DNA from: Erwinia sp050410775
GTDB lineage: Bacteria; Pseudomonadota; Gammaproteobacteria; Enterobacterales; Enterobacteriaceae
DNA length: 64,000 bases
Reading direction: 5' to 3' (one strand)
NCBI RefSeq assembly: GCF_050410775.1
Contig: NZ_CP191229.1
Below, in pieces: positions 23,658 to 32,167 of this stretch (position 1 is the first letter of the stretch; each line of letters begins with the position of its first letter). The translations under genes and the position numbers were made by a program. The notes under the pieces are model-generated. The model made no database searches. It was not told the DNA's origin and was given only the letters and a program-made list of their open reading frames with translations.

Positions 23658-26255
23658 GTGCTAGAAGAATACCGTAAGCACGTTGCCGAGCGTGCTGCCC
23701 AGGGGATCGTTCCTAAACCGTTAGATGCTTCCCAAATGGCCGCGCTGGTTGAACTGCTGAAAAACCCGCCAGCGGGTGAAGAAGAATTCCTGTCTGATCT
23801 GTTAATCAATCGAGTGCCGCCGGGCGTGGACGAAGCCGCTTACGTGAAAGCGGGCTTCCTGGCTGCCGTCGCCAAAGGCGAAGCGACTTCTCCTCTGATT
23901 ACCCCCGAAAAAGCCATAGAACTGCTGGGCACCATGCAGGGCGGCTACAATATCCACGCGCTGATCGAAGCGCTGGATGACGAAAAGCTGGCGCCAATTG
24001 CCGCCAAAGCGCTTTCCCATACGCTGCTGATGTTTGACAGCTTCTACGATGTGGAAGAAAAAGCCAAAGCCGGTAACCCGCACGCTGAACAGATCATGAA
24101 CTCCTGGGCCGAAGCGGAGTGGTATCTCTCCCGTCCGGAACTGGCTGAAAAAATCACCGTTACCGTCTTCAAAGTCACCGGTGAAACCAATACGGATGAC
24201 CTCTCTCCCGCGCCGGATGCCTGGTCCCGTCCTGATATTCCTCTGCACGCGCTGGCGATGTTGAAAAATGCCCGTGAAGGCATTGAGCCTGATGAGGCGG
24301 GCAACATTGGCCCGATCAAGCAGATTGAAGCGCTACAGGCGAAGGGTTACCCTCTTGCCTACGTGGGTGACGTGGTCGGTACGGGTTCTTCCCGTAAGTC
24401 TGCCACTAACTCCGTGCTGTGGTTTATGGGCGATGACATCCCGCACGTACCGAACAAGAAAGGCGGCGGCGTGGTACTGGGTAACAATATCGCACCTATC
24501 TTCTTTAATACGATGGAAGATGCCGGCGCACTGCCAATTGAAGTGGACGTGCAGAACCTGAATATGGGCGATGTTATCGACATCTATCCTTATAAAGGCG
24601 AAGTACGAAACCATGAAACGGGCGACGTGCTGGCGAATTTCTCGCTGAAAACCGACGTGCTGCTTGATGAAGTCCGTGCCGGTGGCCGTATTCCGCTGAT
24701 CATCGGCCGCGGTCTTACCGCCAAGGCGCGTGAGTCATTGGGGCTGCCGCACAGTGACGTCTTCCGTCAGGCGAAAGACGTGGCGGAAAGTACCCGTGGT
24801 TACTCGCTGGCACAGAAAATGGTAGGTCGCGCCTGCGGCACCGAGGGCGTACGTCCCGGCGCCTATTGCGAACCGAAAATGACCTCCGTCGGTTCCCAGG
24901 ACACCACCGGTCCAATGACCCGTGATGAGCTGAAAGACCTGGCGTGCCTGGGCTTCTCTGCCGATCTGGTGATGCAGTCATTCTGCCACACCGCCGCTTA
25001 TCCTAAGCCGGTGGACGTCTCTACGCACCACACGCTGCCGGACTTTATCATGAACCGTGGCGGCGTCTCGCTGCGTCCGGGCGATGGTATTATCCACAGC
25101 TGGCTGAACCGTATGCTGCTGCCGGATACCGTAGGCACAGGCGGAGATTCCCATACCCGTTTCCCTATCGGGATCTCTTTCCCGGCGGGCTCCGGTCTGG
25201 TCGCCTTCGCGGCAGCCACCGGCGTTATGCCGCTGGATATGCCTGAATCTGTGCTGGTGCGCTTCAAAGGCAAAATGGAACCGGGTATTACGCTGCGCGA
25301 TCTGGTTCACGCCATCCCGCTCTACGCCATTAAGCAGGGTCTGCTGACCGTAGAGAAGAAAGGGAAAAAGAACATCTTCTCTGGCCGTATTCTGGAGATC
25401 GAAGGCCTGCCGGATCTGAAAGTGGAGCAGGCGTTTGAGCTCTCCGATGCCTCTGCCGAGCGTTCAGCCGCAGGCTGTACCATTAAGCTGGGCCAGGATC
25501 CAATTATTGAATATCTCAACTCCAACATCGTCCTGCTTAAGTGGATGATCGCAGAAGGCTACGGCGATCGTCGTACGCTGGAGCGCCGTATTCAGGGCAT
25601 GGAGAAATGGCTGGCGGATCCGCAACTGCTGGAAGGCGATGCGGATGCAGAGTACGCGGCGGTGATTGAGATTGATCTTGCTGAGATCAAAGAGCCAATC
25701 CTTTGTGCGCCAAACGATCCTGACGATGCCCGTCTGCTTTCTGACGTGCAGGGTGAGAAGATTGATGAGGTGTTCATCGGTTCGTGCATGACCAATATTG
25801 GTCACTTCCGTGCGGCCGGAAAACTGCTGGACAGCCATAAAGGCCAGCTGCCAACGCGTCTCTGGGTGGCGCCGCCAACCAAGATGGATGCTGCGCAGCT
25901 GACCGAAGAAGGCTACTACAGCGTCTTCGGCAAGAGCGGGGCGCGTATTGAGATCCCAGGCTGCTCATTGTGCATGGGTAACCAGGCGCGAGTGGCGGAC
26001 GGTGCGACGGTGGTTTCTACCTCAACCCGTAACTTCCCGAACCGTCTGGGGACGGGCGCGAATGTCTATCTGGCCTCTGCGGAGCTGGCGGCGGTATCAT
26101 CCCTGCTGGGTAAACTGCCAACGCCGGATGAGTATCAGCAGTTTATGGCACAGGTCGATAAAACGGCGGTGGATACCTATCGCTATCTGAACTTCGATCA
26201 GCTGGCTCAGTACACCGATAAAGCTGACGGCGTGATTTTCCAGACCGCCGTGTAA
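23658..26255 (+). CDS. acnB: Bifunctional aconitate hydratase 2 / 2-methylisocitrate dehydratase
   Basis: An 865-residue iron-sulfur enzyme that isomerises citrate and isocitrate in the TCA cycle. The N-terminal HEAT-like domain (about 1-160) and the swivel domain precede the catalytic core, an order specific to AcnB. Cluster cysteines are visible as GSCMTNIG and CSLCMGNQ. It starts with GTG at 23658 (MLEEYRKHV), 7 bases after AGGAG, giving exactly the E. coli length; an in-frame GTG at 23640 is rejected because it would place the Shine-Dalgarno inside the gene. In E. coli the gene also follows lpd. Confidence 0.97.
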   Translation: MLEEYRKHVAERAAQGIVPKPLDASQMAALVELLKNPPAGEEEFLSDLLINRVPPGVDEAAYVKAGFLAAVAKGEATSPLITPEKAIELLGTMQGGYNIHALIEALDDEKLAPIAAKALSHTLLMFDSFYDVEEKAKAGNPHAEQIMNSWAEAEWYLSRPELAEKITVTVFKVTGETNTDDLSPAPDAWSRPDIPLHALAMLKNAREGIEPDEAGNIGPIKQIEALQAKGYPLAYVGDVVGTGSSRKSATNSVLWFMGDDIPHVPNKKGGGVVLGNNIAPIFFNTMEDAGALPIEVDVQNLNMGDVIDIYPYKGEVRNHETGDVLANFSLKTDVLLDEVRAGGRIPLIIGRGLTAKARESLGLPHSDVFRQAKDVAESTRGYSLAQKMVGRACGTEGVRPGAYCEPKMTSVGSQDTTGPMTRDELKDLACLGFSADLVMQSFCHTAAYPKPVDVSTHHTLPDFIMNRGGVSLRPGDGIIHSWLNRMLLPDTVGTGGDSHTRFPIGISFPAGSGLVAFAAATGVMPLDMPESVLVRFKGKMEPGITLRDLVHAIPLYAIKQGLLTVEKKGKKNIFSGRILEIEGLPDLKVEQAFELSDASAERSAAGCTIKLGQDPIIEYLNSNIVLLKWMIAEGYGDRRTLERRIQGMEKWLADPQLLEGDADAEYAAVIEIDLAEIKEPILCAPNDPDDARLLSDVQGEKIDEVFIGSCMTNIGHFRAAGKLLDSHKGQLPTRLWVAPPTKMDAAQLTEEGYYSVFGKSGARIEIPGCSLCMGNQARVADGATVVSTSTRNFPNRLGTGANVYLASAELAAVSSLLGKLPTPDEYQQFMAQVDKTAVDTYRYLNFDQLAQYTDKADGVIFQTAV

Positions 26256-26323
26256 ATCAGGCAGGGTGAGATCGGCTGATTTCACCCTCTACAGGCGCAG
26301 TCAGGCCTGCTGGCTGCTCTCTG

Positions 26324-26350
26324 AAGGCGAATCTTAGATTCGCCTTTTTT
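26324..26350 (+). terminator. Rho-independent terminator of acnB
   Basis: A 10-bp perfect stem AAGGCGAATC/GATTCGCCTT (26324-26333 with 26337-26346, loop TTA) running into six T. It lies about 70 bases after the acnB stop. Confidence 0.93.
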
Positions 26351-26771
26351 CTTGTCTGTTATTTCCCCACTTTGAGGCGGTTTACGCCAGCTTCGCTGCT
26401 TTACTACTGGCACTGCCCCAAAATAGCCCCTCATTTGAAATATTCTAATTTTACCCCTCACTTCGCATTATATTTTCTCATGCTTTATGGGTTTTCAGAC
26501 TGAAGATTTTTTCCGGATGCTGCCGCATTCGCTATTTTCAACCCGCTTTTCCGCTAACTAATTGTTGTTTATGTGCGTAATGACGCAGACTTCTGGTGAA
26601 AAACTCTGGAAACTGCTTTTCCGGGGCGGCCTGCACCAAAAAGGTTCGGCCTCGTTTTACTTATGGTTAATGCACCTGTTCGGTGGTAACGTCAGGTCAA
26701 GGTTATCGTTTGCGTCGCGCTATCTCAGGCCCGGCGCAGCCGTCTGAAACGTGTAAAAGCACAGGAATGAT
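26351..26771 (+). promoter_or_regulatory. gcvTHP upstream region with a PurR-like site
   Basis: About 420 bases without a gene, AT-rich in the first 200 bases. The segment 26700-26715 matches 12 of 16 positions of the PurR consensus, with the right half GTTTGCGT perfect. It lies 56 bases before gcvT, and E. coli gcvTHP is known to be repressed by PurR, so a conserved site is plausible. GcvA and Lrp sites are expected here but not individually recognisable. This is also the junction where gene order departs from E. coli (acnB next to gcvT). Confidence 0.45.
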
Positions 26772-27866
26772 ATGACTCAGCAGACTCCCTTGTTCGAACA
26801 GCATCAGGCCTGCGGCGCGCGCATGGTGGACTTTCACGGCTGGATGATGCCGCTGCACTATGGCTCTCAGCTCGATGAGCACCATGCGGTGCGCACCGAC
26901 GCCGGTATGTTTGATGTGTCTCATATGACCATTGTCGATCTGCACGGCGCACGGACCCGCGACTTCCTGCGTTATTTGCTCGCCAATGACGTCGCCAAAC
27001 TCACCCAGCCGGGCAAGGCGCTTTATAGCGGCATGCTTAACGCCTCCGCTGGCGTAATTGACGATCTGATTGTTTACTTTATGAGCGAAGACTTTTTCCG
27101 CATGGTGGTTAACTCCGCCACGCGTGAGAAAGATCTCGCCTGGATATCCGGGCAGGCAAAACCCTACGGCGTGGAGCTGCGGGTGCGCGACGATCTGGCG
27201 CTGATCGCGGTTCAGGGGCCTCAGGCGAAGGAAAAGGCGGGAACGCTGCTGGATGAGTCGCAGCGTCAGGCCGTCTCCGGCATGAAGCCGTTCTTTGGCG
27301 TCCAGGCAGGCGATCTGTTTGTTGCTACAACCGGCTATACCGGTGAAGCGGGGTATGAAATTGCGCTGCCCAATGAGCAGGCTGCCCGTTTCTGGCAGCA
27401 GCTGGTGTCGGCGGGGGTCAAGCCTGCCGGACTCGGCGCGCGCGACACGCTGCGCCTGGAGGCGGGCATGAATTTATACGGCCAGGAGATGGATGAAGGC
27501 GTCTCGCCGCTGGCGGCCAATATGGGCTGGACCGTGGCGTGGGAACCGGCAGAGCGTGATTTTATTGGCCGTGAAGCGCTGGAGGCGCAGCGTGAGCAGG
27601 GCACCGAACTGCTGGTCGGCCTGATCATGACCGAAAAAGGCGTACTGCGAAACGAGCTGCCGGTACGCTTTACCGACAGCGCAGGCAATCTCCAGGAAGG
27701 CATTATCACCAGCGGTACGTTTTCACCCACGCTGGGCTACAGCATTGCGCTGGCACGCGTGCCGGCGGGCATCGGCGAGCAGGCGATCGTCCAGATCCGC
27801 AATCGCGAGATGCCGGTTAAGGTGACCAAACCAGTTTTTGTTCGCGCCGGTAAGCCGGTCGCATAA
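26772..27866 (+). CDS. gcvT: Glycine cleavage system T protein (aminomethyltransferase)
   Basis: A 364-residue tetrahydrofolate-dependent aminomethyltransferase. It takes the aminomethyl group from lipoylated GcvH and releases ammonia and 5,10-methylene-THF. Signatures are the N-terminal GARMVDFHGWMMPLHY segment, FDVSHM near residue 46, TGYTGEAGYEI and the GLGARDTLRLEAGMNLYG folate-site segment. Length equals E. coli GcvT. It is first of gcvT-gcvH-gcvP, with 27 bases to gcvH. Confidence 0.97.
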   Translation: MTQQTPLFEQHQACGARMVDFHGWMMPLHYGSQLDEHHAVRTDAGMFDVSHMTIVDLHGARTRDFLRYLLANDVAKLTQPGKALYSGMLNASAGVIDDLIVYFMSEDFFRMVVNSATREKDLAWISGQAKPYGVELRVRDDLALIAVQGPQAKEKAGTLLDESQRQAVSGMKPFFGVQAGDLFVATTGYTGEAGYEIALPNEQAARFWQQLVSAGVKPAGLGARDTLRLEAGMNLYGQEMDEGVSPLAANMGWTVAWEPAERDFIGREALEAQREQGTELLVGLIMTEKGVLRNELPVRFTDSAGNLQEGIITSGTFSPTLGYSIALARVPAGIGEQAIVQIRNREMPVKVTKPVFVRAGKPVA

Positions 27867-27893
27867 TAACGATTACCTCAGGAGAGCAGGGCA

Positions 27894-28280
27894 ATGAGCA
27901 ATGTGCCAAATGAACTGAAATACCGTGAAAGCCATGAATGGGTGCGTAAAGAAGCTGACGGCACCTGCACGGTCGGGATCACCGAACATGCGCAGGAACT
28001 ACTGGGCGATATGGTTTTTGTAGATCTGCCAGATGTCGGCAACACTTACAGTCAGGGTGACGACTGCGCCGTGGCGGAATCGGTAAAGGCGGCCTCAGAT
28101 ATCTATGCGCCCGTCAGTGGCGAAATCATTGAGGTTAACAGCGCGCTGGACGGCGAGCCGGAACTGGTTAACAGCGCGCCCTATGCGGAAGGCTGGCTGT
28201 TTAAAATCAAACCCAGCGACGAGTCTGAACTCGACGCCCTGCTTGACGCTGATGCCTACAAAACCAGTATCGACGAGTAA
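27894..28280 (+). CDS. gcvH: Glycine cleavage system H protein
   Basis: A 128-residue lipoyl carrier that shuttles the aminomethyl intermediate between GcvP, GcvT and LpdA. The lipoylation site is the lysine in AVAESVKAASDIYAP. The N-terminus KYRESHEWVR is the family signature. AGGAG precedes the ATG. It lies between gcvT and gcvP in one operon. Confidence 0.97.
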   Translation: MSNVPNELKYRESHEWVRKEADGTCTVGITEHAQELLGDMVFVDLPDVGNTYSQGDDCAVAESVKAASDIYAPVSGEIIEVNSALDGEPELVNSAPYAEGWLFKIKPSDESELDALLDADAYKTSIDE

Positions 28281-28405
28281 GCCGTCACTGAACGGGCGGG
28301 AGTCTCTTTCCTGTCCGGCAGCCTGCCCGCATCCGGCGCAGGCTGTGAAGATCAATCTCGTTTGCCTTACATCCCTTTTCCATGCCGATTCAGGATTTAC
28401 CGCTA

Positions 28406-31279
28406 ATGACCCAGACTCTCAGCCAGCTTGAACATACCGGCGCGTTTATCGAACGCCATATTGGTCCATCGCAGGAGCAGCAGGCTGCCATGCTCAATGC
28501 TACCGGTGCCAGCTCCCTCAGCGACCTGATCGCGTCGATCGTGCCGGCTGACATCCAGCTGCCGGGCCCTCCCGCCGTAGGCGATGCGGCGACCGAGCAT
28601 CAGGCGCTGGCCGAGCTGAAGGCCATTGCCAGTCAGAACCAGCTCTACAAATCTTACATCGGCATGGGCTACTCGCCGGTGCTGACCCCACCGGTGATTC
28701 TGCGCAACATGCTTGAGAACCCGGGCTGGTACACCGCCTACACGCCTTATCAGCCGGAAGTATCACAGGGGCGCCTTGAAGCACTGCTTAACTTCCAGCA
28801 GGTAACGCTGGATCTGACCGGGCTGGATATCGCCTCTGCCTCGCTGCTTGATGAAGCGACGGCGGCGGCTGAAGCGATGGCGATGGCGAAACGCGTCAGT
28901 AAGCTGAAAACGGCTAACCGCTTCTTTGTGGCGGAAGACGTTCATCCTCAGACGCTGGACGTGGTCCGTACGCGTGCGGAAACGTTCGGATTTGAAATTC
29001 TGGTCGATAAGGCGGAAAAAGTTCTCGATCATCAGGATATCTTTGGCGTGCTGCTTCAGCAGGTTGGCACCACTGGCGAAGCGCATGACTATACGACGCT
29101 GATCGCTGAGCTGAAAAACCGTAAGGTCATCGTCAGCGTTGCGGCGGATTTTATGGCGCTGGTACAGCTTCAGGCGCCTGGCCGCCAGGGCGCGGATATC
29201 GTTTTCGGCTCTGCCCAGCGTTTCGGCGTGCCGATGGGCTACGGTGGCCCGCATGCGGCGTTCTTCGCCGCGCGGGATGAGCATAAGCGCTCAATGCCGG
29301 GACGCATTATCGGCGTTTCCCGCGATGCGGCGGGCAACACCGCGCTGCGTATGGCAATGCAGACGCGTGAGCAGCATATCCGCCGCGAGAAGGCAAACTC
29401 CAACATCTGTACCTCTCAGGTGCTGCTGGCGAATATTGCCAGCCTCTATGCGGTGTTCCACGGCCCCGCCGGGCTGAAGCGCATCGCCGCACGCATTCAT
29501 CGCCTGACGGATATCCTGGCTGCCGGTTTGCAAAAGGGCGGGCTGGTACTGCGTCACGCGACCTGGTTTGACACGCTGACGGTCGAGGTGGCGGATAAAG
29601 CCGCCGTGCTCGACCGGGCGCTGAGCTTCGGCGTTAACCTGCGCACCGATATTCATAACGCGGTGGGGATCACGCTGGATGAAACCACCTCCCGCGAAGA
29701 TGTGGCCGCGCTGTTCTCCATCCTGCTGGGTGAAGAACATGGTCAGGATATCGACGCGCTCGACGCGGCGGTTGCCGACGGCACTCCATCGATACCGGCT
29801 GCGTTGCAGCGTCAGGACGCTATCCTGACCCATCCGGTCTTTAACCGTCATCACAGTGAGACGGAGATGATGCGCTATATGCATAGCCTTGAGCGCAAAG
29901 ATCTTGCGCTGAACCAGGCGATGATCCCGCTAGGATCCTGCACCATGAAGCTGAACGCGGCAGCGGAGATGATCCCGATCACCTGGCCCGAATTTGCCGG
30001 GCTGCATCCGTTCTGTCCGGCGGAGCAGGCCACCGGCTACCTGCAAATGATTGGTCAGCTTTCCCAGTGGCTGGTGCAGCTGACCGGCTACGACGCGCTT
30101 TGTATGCAGCCAAACTCAGGCGCTCAGGGCGAATATGCCGGGCTGCTGGCCATCCGGCGCTACCATGAAAGCCGCAACGAAGGCGGGCGTAACGTCTGTC
30201 TGATCCCAAGCTCGGCGCACGGGACTAACCCTGCGTCCGCGCAGATGGCGGGGATGTCCGTGGTGGTGGTCGCCTGTGACAAGCAGGGCAACATCGACCT
30301 GCACGATTTGCGGATGAAGGCGGAGCAGACCGGTGAGGCGCTCTCCTGCATTATGGTAACTTACCCCTCAACTCACGGCGTTTATGAGGAAACCATCCGC
30401 GAGGTTTGTCAGATCGTTCATCAGTTCGGTGGTCAGGTTTATCTTGACGGCGCCAATATGAATGCTCAGGTGGGCATCACCACGCCGGGTTATATCGGGG
30501 CGGACGTCTCTCACCTGAACCTGCATAAAACCTTCTGTATTCCGCACGGCGGCGGCGGACCGGGCATGGGCCCGATCGGCGTGAAGGCGCACCTGGCACC
30601 TTTTGTGCCCGGTCACAGCGTGGTGCAGATTGATGGCGTGCTGACCCAGCAAGGCGCCGTTTCCGCGGCCCCTTTCGGCAGCGCTTCAATCCTGCCAATC
30701 AGCTGGATGTATATCCGGATGATGGGCGCGGAAGGACTGAAGCAGGCCAGCTCCGTCGCCATTCTTAACGCCAACTACATTGCGACCCGCCTGCAGTCGG
30801 CCTATCCGATCCTCTATACCGGACGCGACGGGCGCGTGGCGCACGAATGTATCCTGGATATTCGTCCGCTGAAAGAGCAGACGGGGATCAGCGAGCTGGA
30901 TATCGCCAAGCGTCTGATTGACTACGGCTTCCACGCGCCGACGATGTCCTTCCCGGTGGCCGGAACGCTGATGGTGGAGCCGACGGAGTCAGAAAGCAAA
31001 ATCGAACTGGATCGCTTTATTGATGCGATGCTCTCTATTCGCATGGAGATCGATCGCGTGGCTGACGGAGAGTGGCCGGCTGAGGATAATCCGCTGGTCA
31101 ATGCCCCGCATACCCAGATGGAGATCGTCGGCGAGTGGGCGCATCCCTACAGCCGTGAGCTGGCCGTCTTCCCGGCAGGCAGCGAGAATAAGTACTGGCC
31201 AACGGTGAAGCGTCTGGATGACGTTTATGGCGACCGTAACCTGTTTTGTTCCTGCGTGCCGATGAGCGAGTACGAGTAG
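28406..31279 (+). CDS. gcvP: Glycine dehydrogenase (decarboxylating), P protein
   Basis: A 957-residue PLP enzyme that decarboxylates glycine and transfers the aminomethyl group to GcvH lipoamide. It has the two-lobed P-protein fold; the PLP lysine lies in HLNLHKTFCIPHGGGGPGMG in the C-terminal half. The frame is open 8 codons further; the ATG at 28406 matches the E. coli start MTQTLSQLE and length. A 125-base spacer separates it from gcvH. A strong terminator follows. Confidence 0.97.
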   Translation: MTQTLSQLEHTGAFIERHIGPSQEQQAAMLNATGASSLSDLIASIVPADIQLPGPPAVGDAATEHQALAELKAIASQNQLYKSYIGMGYSPVLTPPVILRNMLENPGWYTAYTPYQPEVSQGRLEALLNFQQVTLDLTGLDIASASLLDEATAAAEAMAMAKRVSKLKTANRFFVAEDVHPQTLDVVRTRAETFGFEILVDKAEKVLDHQDIFGVLLQQVGTTGEAHDYTTLIAELKNRKVIVSVAADFMALVQLQAPGRQGADIVFGSAQRFGVPMGYGGPHAAFFAARDEHKRSMPGRIIGVSRDAAGNTALRMAMQTREQHIRREKANSNICTSQVLLANIASLYAVFHGPAGLKRIAARIHRLTDILAAGLQKGGLVLRHATWFDTLTVEVADKAAVLDRALSFGVNLRTDIHNAVGITLDETTSREDVAALFSILLGEEHGQDIDALDAAVADGTPSIPAALQRQDAILTHPVFNRHHSETEMMRYMHSLERKDLALNQAMIPLGSCTMKLNAAAEMIPITWPEFAGLHPFCPAEQATGYLQMIGQLSQWLVQLTGYDALCMQPNSGAQGEYAGLLAIRRYHESRNEGGRNVCLIPSSAHGTNPASAQMAGMSVVVVACDKQGNIDLHDLRMKAEQTGEALSCIMVTYPSTHGVYEETIREVCQIVHQFGGQVYLDGANMNAQVGITTPGYIGADVSHLNLHKTFCIPHGGGGPGMGPIGVKAHLAPFVPGHSVVQIDGVLTQQGAVSAAPFGSASILPISWMYIRMMGAEGLKQASSVAILNANYIATRLQSAYPILYTGRDGRVAHECILDIRPLKEQTGISELDIAKRLIDYGFHAPTMSFPVAGTLMVEPTESESKIELDRFIDAMLSIRMEIDRVADGEWPAEDNPLVNAPHTQMEIVGEWAHPYSRELAVFPAGSENKYWPTVKRLDDVYGDRNLFCSCVPMSEYE

Positions 31280-31304
31280 CCCGGCCTTTTAAGCTAAAGT
31301 TGAG

Positions 31305-31329
31305 AGGGCACGGTAAGTGCCCTTTTTTT
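31305..31329 (+). terminator. Rho-independent terminator of gcvTHP
   Basis: Stem GGGCAC/GTGCCC (31306-31311 with 31317-31322), extended by an A-T pair, followed by seven T (31323-31329). It ends only 13 bases before the ygfF start, so ygfF depends on readthrough or on a promoter inside or before this region. Confidence 0.88.
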
Positions 31330-31341
31330 ATGGGAAAACCA

Positions 31342-32085
31342 ATGAACATTGCGTTAGTGACCGGCGGCAGCCGGGGCATCGGGCGGGAAACGTCATTACT
31401 GCTGGCCCAGCGCGGTTTTAACGTGGCGGTGAACTATCGCCAGAACGCCGCTGCGGCAGAAGAAGTGGTGGCGCTGATAACGGCGCGCGGCGGTAAAGCG
31501 TTTGCAGTCCAGGCTGATATCGCCGACGAGCAGCAGGTTGTAGAAATGTTTGAACAGATTGACCAACAGCCGGGCCAGCTCCGCGCGCTGGTGAATAATG
31601 CCGGGATCCTGTTTCAGCAGGCCAGCGTCGAACAGCTGACAGCGGAGCGAATCAACCGGGTTTTTGCCACAAATGTGACAGGCTGTTTTATCTGTTGCCG
31701 TGAGGCGGTAAAAAGGATGGCTCACCACCATGGCGGAGAAGGTGGCGCTATAGTGAACGTCTCCTCAGCGGCAGCGCGGCTGGGCGCGCCCGGCGAGTAT
31801 GTCGATTATGCGGCATCAAAAGGCGCGATGGATACGCTGACTAAAGGGCTTTCCCTTGAGGTGGCGGCCCAGGGCATCAGGGTGAACGGCGTACGCCCCG
31901 GGTTGATCTATACGGAAATGCACGCCGATGGCGGCGAGCCAGGCAGAGTGGATCGCGTTGCGCCCGGCCTGCCCATGCAGCGTGGCGGGCAGCCTGTAGA
32001 GATCGCTCAGGCTATTTTGTGGCTGCTAAGCGATGAAGCTTCATATATTACCGGCACCTTCATTGATGCGGCAGGTGGACGGTAG
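31342..32085 (+). CDS. ygfF: SDR-family oxidoreductase YgfF
   Basis: A 247-residue short-chain dehydrogenase/reductase. It has the NAD(P) motif TGGSRGIGRET near residue 7, NNAG near 87, the catalytic Ser in VNVSSAAARLG, Tyr-x3-Lys in YVDYAASKGA, and RPGLIYTEMHADGG. The sequence follows E. coli YgfF throughout, and the gene sits between gcvP and bglA as in E. coli. The substrate is unknown; a Gly-rich glucose-dehydrogenase-like role is only a family guess. An alternative ATG at 31330 would add four residues. Confidence 0.92.
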   Translation: MNIALVTGGSRGIGRETSLLLAQRGFNVAVNYRQNAAAAEEVVALITARGGKAFAVQADIADEQQVVEMFEQIDQQPGQLRALVNNAGILFQQASVEQLTAERINRVFATNVTGCFICCREAVKRMAHHHGGEGGAIVNVSSAAARLGAPGEYVDYAASKGAMDTLTKGLSLEVAAQGIRVNGVRPGLIYTEMHADGGEPGRVDRVAPGLPMQRGGQPVEIAQAILWLLSDEASYITGTFIDAAGGR

Positions 32086-32097
32086 GACAACATCATA

Positions 32098-32117
32098 CCG
32101 GGGCAAATATGCCCCGG
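32098..32117. terminator. Hairpin between convergent ygfF and bglA
   Basis: A perfect 8-bp stem CCGGGGCA/TGCCCCGG with loop AATA, 12 bases after the ygfF stop. T-tails are weak on both strands, so it is a probable shared transcript end rather than a textbook terminator. Confidence 0.5.
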
Positions 32118-32167
32118 CTTCAGCGCCTTACCGGCAGGCGCTATAAGCTGTTTCGGTTTATACCGGA

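Noticed and set aside
26351..26771. Glycine riboswitch before gcvT
   Set aside because: I could not find the paired aptamer pattern, and enteric gcv operons are controlled by GcvA, PurR and Lrp instead.
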